Shown: piece after piece, positions 6,653-10,553 of the stretch | Layout of the letters: each line of letters begins with the position of its first letter | How positions within the stretch are numbered: position 1 is the first letter of the stretch | Notes under the pieces: generated by a model | What the model saw: the letters and a program-made list of their open reading frames with translations, nothing else | Told to the model about the DNA's origin: nothing | Database searches by the model: none | Translations under genes and position numbers: made by a program | Source: an uncultured Eubacteriales bacterium | GTDB lineage: Bacteria > Bacillota > Clostridia > Christensenellales > Aristaeellaceae | NCBI GenBank assembly: GCA_900548125.1 | Contig: URJN01000052.1 | Location: 1-10,553, forward strand | Length of the DNA: 10,553 bases | Direction of reading: 5' to 3'

Positions 6653-7162
6653 TCAGCCGACGTCCTGCGTCTGTGCGCTGTCATCCAGCACATCCATCGA
6701 GCGCACCATCTGGTCAACGGTCGCGTCGATCTGCTCCTCGCCCAGCTTCTGCGGATAGACTGCCTGATAAACCAGCGTCGTCTTGCCCGCCGTCACCAGA
6801 ACCAGTGAAACGCGCAGGGCGTCCTGCCCATCCTCGTCATAATTCAGGCGAACACCGCTCGCCGTGCAGCCGCCGATTTGATCCAGCTCCATATCCTGCA
6901 CGCTCGTCGCGCCCGCCCAATCGCCGGCAACCAAATCGCCGATGGACATGCTCATATCGCCGTAGCGCAGCAGCTGCACATACGCACCGCCGTTGAGCTG
7001 ATACGTCTGAACAAAATCTCCGTCGTCAAAGGCAACGTTCTCCACCATTTGAGCATCCTCCGGAAGCTGAACCAGCAGCACCGGTGCTTCTTCTGCCCAA
7101 GCACAGACCAACCCGCTGAGCATCAGCATCAGTGCGGTCAGCCCGATCATCAACTTTTTCAT
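6653..7162 (-). CDS. Small secreted protein of unknown function
   Basis: 169 residues from ATG at 7162, which has AAGGAGG about 6-7 nt upstream; an in-frame ATG at 7210 lies on the -10 element and is rejected. The N-terminus is a clear signal peptide: KK at 2-3, a hydrophobic core at 4-19 and an A-W-A site with likely cleavage after A23. C20 lacks a proper lipobox (V precedes it), so type I export is more likely than a lipoprotein. The mature part, about 146 residues, is acidic, with no repeats or catalytic motifs I recognise. Its pattern of short beta strands and a final amphipathic helix (QIDATVDQMVRSMDVL) loosely resembles PsbP/DcrB-like secreted proteins, which is weak inference. It is monocistronic, with its own promoter and a downstream terminator. 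Confidence 0.85.
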   Translation of the reverse strand: MKKLMIGLTALMLMLSGLVCAWAEEAPVLLVQLPEDAQMVENVAFDDGDFVQTYQLNGGAYVQLLRYGDMSMSIGDLVAGDWAGATSVQDMELDQIGGCTASGVRLNYDEDGQDALRVSLVLVTAGKTTLVYQAVYPQKLGEEQIDATVDQMVRSMDVLDDSAQTQDVG

Positions 7163-7210
7163 GTTATTCCTCCTTGCCCGCCGCGCAGACACACTTTGGG
7201 ACTGCGCCAT

Positions 7211-7239
7211 ATTATATCACCCAAGCCCAATTCCGTCAA
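7211..7239 (-). promoter_or_regulatory. Near-consensus promoter of the secreted-protein gene
   Basis: The minus strand has TTGACG (7239-7234, 5/6 match), a 17-bp spacer and perfect TATAAT (7216-7211). It lies 48 nt upstream of the ATG at 7162. It is the strongest vegetative-sigma promoter in the window and is back to back with the asparaginase promoter. Confidence 0.85.
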
Positions 7240-7245
7240 ACATGC

Positions 7246-7274
7246 TTTTCTCTTTTGGAAAATCATGGTATAAT
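7246..7274 (+). promoter_or_regulatory. Extended -10 promoter of the asparaginase gene
   Basis: The plus strand reads TGG-TATAAT (7266-7274), a perfect extended -10. The -35 position at 17-bp spacing (7246-7251) reads TTTTCT, a poor match. It lies 34 nt upstream of the asparaginase ATG. Confidence 0.7.
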
Positions 7275-7308
7275 CCATCCATCACCTCACAGGGGAGTGC
7301 ATTGCTTC

Positions 7309-8331
7309 ATGAAAAAAATCCTGCTTATCGCCACCGGCGGCACCATCGCCAGCCGTCCTACGGACAACGGGCTTGCCCCCGAGCTGCTGGCAGGCGATAT
7401 TCTGCGGTGTGTGCCCGCGCTGGCAGAGCTGTGCCGGATTGACGCCGTACAGCCCATGAACATCGACTCGACCAATATGGCTCCGGATTGCTGGCTCGCG
7501 CTGACCCACTGCCTGCGCGAGCATTATAACGATTACGACGGCTTTGTCATCACGCACGGCACGGATACAATGGCGTACACCGCCTGCGCCCTGTCCTACC
7601 TCGTTCAGGGAAGTGCAAAGCCCATCGTGCTGACCGGCTCGCAGAAATCCATTTACGTCGAGGACACGGATGCCCGCCGCAATCTGTTCGATGCGTTTGT
7701 CGCCGCGCAGGATGACACGCTTGCCGGCGTCTACATCGTCTTTGACGGGCGCGTCATTCTCGGCACACGCGCGCGCAAGACGCGAACCAAATCCATGAAC
7801 GCCTTTTCCAGCATTGACTATCCGGATGTAGCCCTCCTGCGCGACGGGCGCATTCTGCATTACATTCGGGAACCCAAGCCGGAAAAGCCGCCCGTCTTTT
7901 ACGACAGGCTGAACCCGAGCGTCTTTGTTCTGCGGCTCATCCCCGGCATGAATCCGGAGGTTCTGCGTCCTTTAGCGAAGCACTTTGACGCGCTGGTCAT
8001 CGAGAGCTTTGGCGTAGGCGGCCTGCCCTGCTACGAGCAGAAGGACTTTCTTTCCGCCGCGTCGGCATGGAGCTACGCGGGCAAGCCGATTGTCATCACG
8101 ACGCAGGTTCCGCATGAGGGCAGCGACCTTGCCGTTTATCAGGTCGGCGCGCGCGCGGCGGCTCAACCCGGCATTTTGCAGGCATACACGATGACTGCCG
8201 AGGCGGTCGTAACCAAGCTGATGTGGATTCTTCCGCAGACGCGCGACCTTGCGCAAATCAAGAAGCTCTTTTACACGCCGATTGCGCGCGATCTGCTCGT
8301 CTTTGAAGGCTCTCAGGAAACAGACGAATAA
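7309..8331 (+). CDS. ansA: L-asparaginase, type I (cytoplasmic)
   Basis: 340 residues, the usual length for AnsA-type enzymes. It hydrolyses L-asparagine to aspartate and ammonia. The first active-site motif is ATGGTIAS at 8-15, with nucleophile T12. Substrate-binding IDSTNM is at 52-57 (S54). The second motif HGTDTM at 83-88 supplies T85 and D86, and K161 in RTKSMNAFSS completes the second triad. The C-terminal half has the expected IESFGVGGLP and VPHEGSDLAVYQVG segments. No signal peptide is present, so it acts in the cytosol, in amino-acid catabolism. GGGGAG at 7292-7297 precedes the ATG at 11 nt, a longish spacing. An in-frame GTG at 7297 overlaps that site and is rejected. It is a single-gene unit, divergent from the secreted-protein gene and ended by the hairpin at 8462-8505. 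An additional glutaminase activity cannot be judged from sequence. Confidence 0.93.
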   Translation: MKKILLIATGGTIASRPTDNGLAPELLAGDILRCVPALAELCRIDAVQPMNIDSTNMAPDCWLALTHCLREHYNDYDGFVITHGTDTMAYTACALSYLVQGSAKPIVLTGSQKSIYVEDTDARRNLFDAFVAAQDDTLAGVYIVFDGRVILGTRARKTRTKSMNAFSSIDYPDVALLRDGRILHYIREPKPEKPPVFYDRLNPSVFVLRLIPGMNPEVLRPLAKHFDALVIESFGVGGLPCYEQKDFLSAASAWSYAGKPIVITTQVPHEGSDLAVYQVGARAAAQPGILQAYTMTAEAVVTKLMWILPQTRDLAQIKKLFYTPIARDLLVFEGSQETDE

Positions 8332-8403
8332 CGCTGAGATTTTCTTCCCACATTTCGGAAAAAAAGCGTTGGAGCATCGAACTGCCGCAATTCCCCATCC
8401 GGC

Positions 8404-8423
8404 AATCATGATTCCTGCTTAAT
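8404..8423. repeat. Imperfect direct repeat, copy 1
   Basis: A roughly 20-base stretch that starts with the 10-base palindrome AATCATGATT and ends in CTTAAT recurs with few changes at 8665-8683. The two copies bracket the terminator and the palindromic block in the convergent intergenic region. Confidence 0.4.
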
Positions 8424-8461
8424 CATGCAAAAGACAAGCGTTTTTCGCCCCTTAGATGTAC

Positions 8462-8505
8462 AAAAACAGGCGACACCCAGCCAAAGCTGAGTGCCGTCTG
8501 TTTTT
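8462..8505. terminator. Bidirectional intrinsic terminator between asparaginase and nfo
   Basis: AAAAACAG (8462-8469) pairs with CTGTTTTT (8498-8505). The inner stem continues through CG/CG and CAC/GTG with one mismatch to AGC/GCT closing a CAAA loop. T-runs follow on both strands, so it can stop the plus-strand asparaginase transcript and the minus-strand nfo transcript that converge here. Confidence 0.85.
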
Positions 8506-8580
8506 GTTATCCAATCCTGCTAGGCGGATGTCGATTTTATGTTTTTTCGAATGCTTCGCTCTCTGACTGATGATGGATGC

Positions 8581-8668
8581 GCTTGGGGGAACGATAGGGC
8601 TGCCGCCCTAAAACCCGCTTGGGGATTTCATCCCCAAACCCCATCTCCGCTTCGCGGCGGCATCAAGC
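8581..8668. repeat. Three-hairpin palindromic extragenic element
   Basis: Three hairpins stand in a row: TAGGGC/GCCCTA (8595-8600 with 8605-8610, loop TGCC), TTGGGGAT/ATCCCCAA (8619-8626 with 8630-8637, loop TTC) and CCGC/GCGG (8647-8650 with 8654-8657, loop TTC). The outer arms GCTTG (8581-8585) and CAAGC (8664-8668) can also pair, giving a multi-branched fold. It has no coding frame or promoter. It resembles REP/BIME-type or mobile-element-derived extragenic palindromes, but copy number in the genome is unknown. Confidence 0.6.
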
Positions 8669-8683
8669 ATGATTCTGTTTAAT
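8665..8683. repeat. Imperfect direct repeat, copy 2
   Basis: This is the counterpart of 8404-8423: AAGCATGATT, then CTG and TTTAAT, with one base deleted and two changed. It overlaps the outer arm of the palindromic element and ends 5 bases before the nfo stop codon. Confidence 0.4.
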
Positions 8684-8688
8684 TCGCA

Positions 8689-9525
8689 TCATGCTTCCTG
8701 ATATTCACTGCGCAGAAGCGCAATCTCCCGCGCATATCCATCCAGTTCATTCGGCGTTTCCAAGTAGAACGGAAGTCCTCTGAGCGCGGGATGATTCACG
8801 ATCCGCACGACAGCTTCCAATCCCAGACTGCCCTTGCCAATCTGCTCATGCCTGTCCTTATGGCTGCCCATCGGGTTTTTGCTGTCATTCAAATGAATGG
8901 CTTTCAATCGATCCAGCCCCAGCACGCGGTCAAACTCGGCAAGCACATCGTCAAGCCGATTCACAACGTCATATCCCGCGTCATAAACGTGGCATGTATC
9001 CAAACACACGCCGAGCCTGTCGCCAGCCTTTGCGCCGTCGATGATCGCGCGAAGTTCTTCAAAGCTGCGCCCGACTTCGCTCCCCTTGCCCGCCATCGTT
9101 TCAAGCAGGATGGGCGTTTTGACCTCCGGCGTCATCACGGCATCCAGCATCTGCACGATATAGCGCACGCCGACATCCACGCCCTGCTTGACGTGACTGC
9201 CCGGATGGAAGTTCAGCATCGCACGAGGCAGATAGGACAGCCGCGCAAGATCCTCCGTCATCGTTCGAACCGCGAAATCGCGAATGGATTCATCCGCCGC
9301 GCATGCGTTGAGCGTATACGGCGCATGCGCAAGGATGGGCGCGAAATGATGTTCCTCCATGAACACATTCAGCGCATGCGCATCGCTTTCATCGAAGGGC
9401 TTGACGCTGCCCCCTCGCGGGTTGCGCGTAAAGAACTGAAACGTATCCGCGCCAAGCGCAAGAGCCTGCTTTCCCATCGCCAGATAGCCGTTCGAGCAGG
9501 ACAGATGACAACCGATATGCAGCAT
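8689..9525 (-). CDS. nfo: Deoxyribonuclease IV (apurinic/apyrimidinic endonuclease)
   Basis: 278 residues of a TIM-barrel AP endonuclease, which cuts 5' to abasic sites in base-excision repair. All nine residues that bind the three zinc ions in E. coli Nfo have counterparts: H67 (AHAPY), H107 (NFHPGSH), E142 (LETMAGKG), D176 and H179 (LDTCHVYDAGYD), H211 (HLNDSK), D224 and H226 (KDRHEQIG) and E256 (LETP). It is therefore expected to be active. Two adjacent ATGs compete, at 9528 and 9525. The second gives 7-nt spacing to GGAGG, a TGATG junction with the protease stop and the usual ML-x-IG N-terminus, so 9525 is chosen; the difference is one residue. It is translationally coupled to the S41 protease gene and ends in the convergent region with asparaginase. 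Confidence 0.95.
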   Translation of the reverse strand: MLHIGCHLSCSNGYLAMGKQALALGADTFQFFTRNPRGGSVKPFDESDAHALNVFMEEHHFAPILAHAPYTLNACAADESIRDFAVRTMTEDLARLSYLPRAMLNFHPGSHVKQGVDVGVRYIVQMLDAVMTPEVKTPILLETMAGKGSEVGRSFEELRAIIDGAKAGDRLGVCLDTCHVYDAGYDVVNRLDDVLAEFDRVLGLDRLKAIHLNDSKNPMGSHKDRHEQIGKGSLGLEAVVRIVNHPALRGLPFYLETPNELDGYAREIALLRSEYQEA

Positions 9526-10553
9526 CATTCTGCCTCCGACCCAGTTGCCGTTTTACCGTTCAGCACGGCAATGGCACACTGAAGCTGTGCATCGTTCTCG
9601 TGCGGCAGGTTATTGATGCCATAGCGCGTAACCGCATCCGCATCCAGCTCGACCTCAATATCCGGTTCGATACCGATTTCATGAATACACTCACCGCTGG
9701 GCGTATAATACCGCGCGGTCGTGACCTTCATGCCGCTTCCATCCGCAAATTCCAGCGAGCTTTGAACAACGCCCTTGCCGAATGTCTTGGTTCCCACGAG
9801 CGTGCCCGCGTGATTATCCCGAATCGCGCCCGCAAGAATCTCCGACGCGCTGGCACTGTACCCATTGACCAGCACCGCCATCGGCACATCGTAATACTCT
9901 CCGTCGATTTTTTCTTCCGTAACATTGCCGTTTTTATCCTTCATGGACACGACAACGCCTTCCGGCAGAATCAAATCTGCCATCTTGACGCAGGTATCGA
10001 CCAGACCGCCGCCGTTGTTGCGCAGGTCGATAATCATGCCGGAGACATTCGCTTCCTGAAATGCGTTGATGGCTTCCGCAAATCCTTCATAAGCGTCGCC
10101 GAGGAAGTCAAACACCATGACATAGCCGATGTTGCCGTCGAGAATTTCATATTCAACGTAGTTAATGTTGATGTCCTCGCGCATGACGTCGAAATCAATC
10201 GTTTCCAAATCGCGCAGAACCGTCACCTTGACGCTCTCGCCCGGCGTACCGCGCATGACGCTGACCGCTTCATCCATCTCATAGGCGGTATAGTACACAT
10301 CGTTGACATAGACGATTTTGTCCCCTGCCCGAATGCCTGCCGTTTCGGCAGGGCTTCCCTTAAAGACGCGGGTCACGGTGATGAGCTTGCTCTCCGGATC
10401 GGCAAGGAGCTGACAGCCGATTCCGGCATACTTGCCCTCCGTTTCCTCGTTGAACTTCGCCATTTCTTCTTTGGTATAATAAACGCTGTAAACGTCGCCG
10501 ATACCCGCCATCAGCCCGACCGCGGCGTTTTCGAGCATCGCGTCTTCGTCCAC
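9525..10553 (-). CDS. S41 family C-terminal processing peptidase (CtpA/Prc-like), N-terminus outside the window
   Basis: 342 codons are visible; the frame runs off the right edge, so roughly the first 70-100 residues, normally a membrane anchor and the domain start, are missing. The leftmost visible codon, a GTG, is internal rather than a start. The PDZ domain spans about residues 43-125 of the fragment, with YAGIG at 42-46 and GSPAETAGIRAGDKI at 66-80. The protease core holds the RNNGGG loop at 178-183, the nucleophile S235 in GYSASASEI and the general base K260 in TFGKG; the 25-residue gap between them matches Prc and CtpB. Such proteases act outside the cytoplasmic membrane on secreted or envelope proteins. 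The C-terminus is short, with no extra domain such as a peptidoglycan-binding repeat. It is the upstream gene of a two-gene unit with nfo. Confidence 0.93.
   Translation of the reverse strand: MDEDAMLENAAVGLMAGIGDVYSVYYTKEEMAKFNEETEGKYAGIGCQLLADPESKLITVTRVFKGSPAETAGIRAGDKIVYVNDVYYTAYEMDEAVSVMRGTPGESVKVTVLRDLETIDFDVMREDININYVEYEILDGNIGYVMVFDFLGDAYEGFAEAINAFQEANVSGMIIDLRNNGGGLVDTCVKMADLILPEGVVVSMKDKNGNVTEEKIDGEYYDVPMAVLVNGYSASASEILAGAIRDNHAGTLVGTKTFGKGVVQSSLEFADGSGMKVTTARYYTPSGECIHEIGIEPDIEVELDADAVTRYGINNLPHENDAQLQCAIAVLNGKTATGSEAE

Larger units (their letters stand above)
8332..8688. other. Convergent intergenic region without genes
   Basis: The 357 bases between the asparaginase and nfo stop codons hold the bidirectional terminator, the three-hairpin element and two copies of a 20-base imperfect repeat. 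I see no open frame with a ribosome-binding site and no tRNA-like fold. Confidence 0.7.

Noticed and set aside
6493..6717. N-terminal extension of the first glycosyltransferase
   Set aside because: The extension covers the TATAAT promoter and the hairpin block and overlaps the secreted-protein gene; GTG at 6492 has a well-spaced ribosome-binding site.
7102..7104. Lipobox cysteine (C20) of the secreted protein
   Set aside because: The residue before the cysteine is valine, not G/A/S, and a better type I site (AWA) follows.
7282..7860. 192-codon minus-strand frame opposite asparaginase
   Set aside because: The asparaginase active-site motifs prove the plus-strand frame; the antisense frame has no recognisable domain or start signal.
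1..10553. CRISPR arrays, tRNA or rRNA genes, insertion sequences, prophage genes
   Set aside because: No regularly spaced repeats, cloverleaf folds, transposase or phage protein motifs were found on either strand.

Overview
The window looks like chromosomal DNA of a moderately GC-rich anaerobic Firmicute, probably of the Clostridia. This is inferred from strong GGAGG-type ribosome-binding sites, TATAAT promoters, type I asparaginase and S41 protease sequences typical of that group, and a ferredoxin-type FrhB-family protein in a glycan operon. No species can be named from the sequence alone.

Layout. (1) Positions 1-119, minus strand: first 39 codons of a MATE-family transporter that runs off the left edge. 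(2) Positions 164-6492, minus strand: a tightly packed six-gene glycan operon, read from right to left: four family-2 glycosyltransferases, then a polysaccharide pyruvyl transferase-family protein, then an FrhB-family iron-sulfur protein. Four of the five junctions are 4-nt ATGA/GTGA overlaps; the fifth is a 15-nt gap. An extended -10 promoter lies just upstream of the first gene. (3) Positions 6653-7162, minus strand: a small secreted protein of unknown function with a near-consensus promoter, followed by an unusual terminator-like region with two competing hairpins. (4) Positions 7309-8331, plus strand: a cytoplasmic type I L-asparaginase, transcribed divergently from the secreted protein. 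(5) Positions 8332-8688: a convergent intergenic region with a bidirectional terminator and a three-hairpin palindromic element. (6) Positions 8689-10553, minus strand: endonuclease IV (nfo), coupled by a TGATG junction to an upstream S41 C-terminal processing protease that is cut by the right edge.

How the genes fit together. The operon probably builds a cell-surface oligosaccharide or polysaccharide. The four transferases would add successive sugars on the cytoplasmic face, and the last two proteins would decorate or modify the product. No priming transferase, polymerase, chain-length regulator or dedicated Wzx flippase is present in the window. The MATE protein belongs to the same MOP superfamily as Wzx, but its N-terminus looks like ordinary drug/metabolite MATE pumps. 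The remaining genes are housekeeping-like. I found no rRNA, tRNA, CRISPR array, transposase or phage gene. The most unusual items are the pairing of an F420-enzyme-like iron-sulfur protein with a pyruvyl transferase, and several structured non-coding elements.
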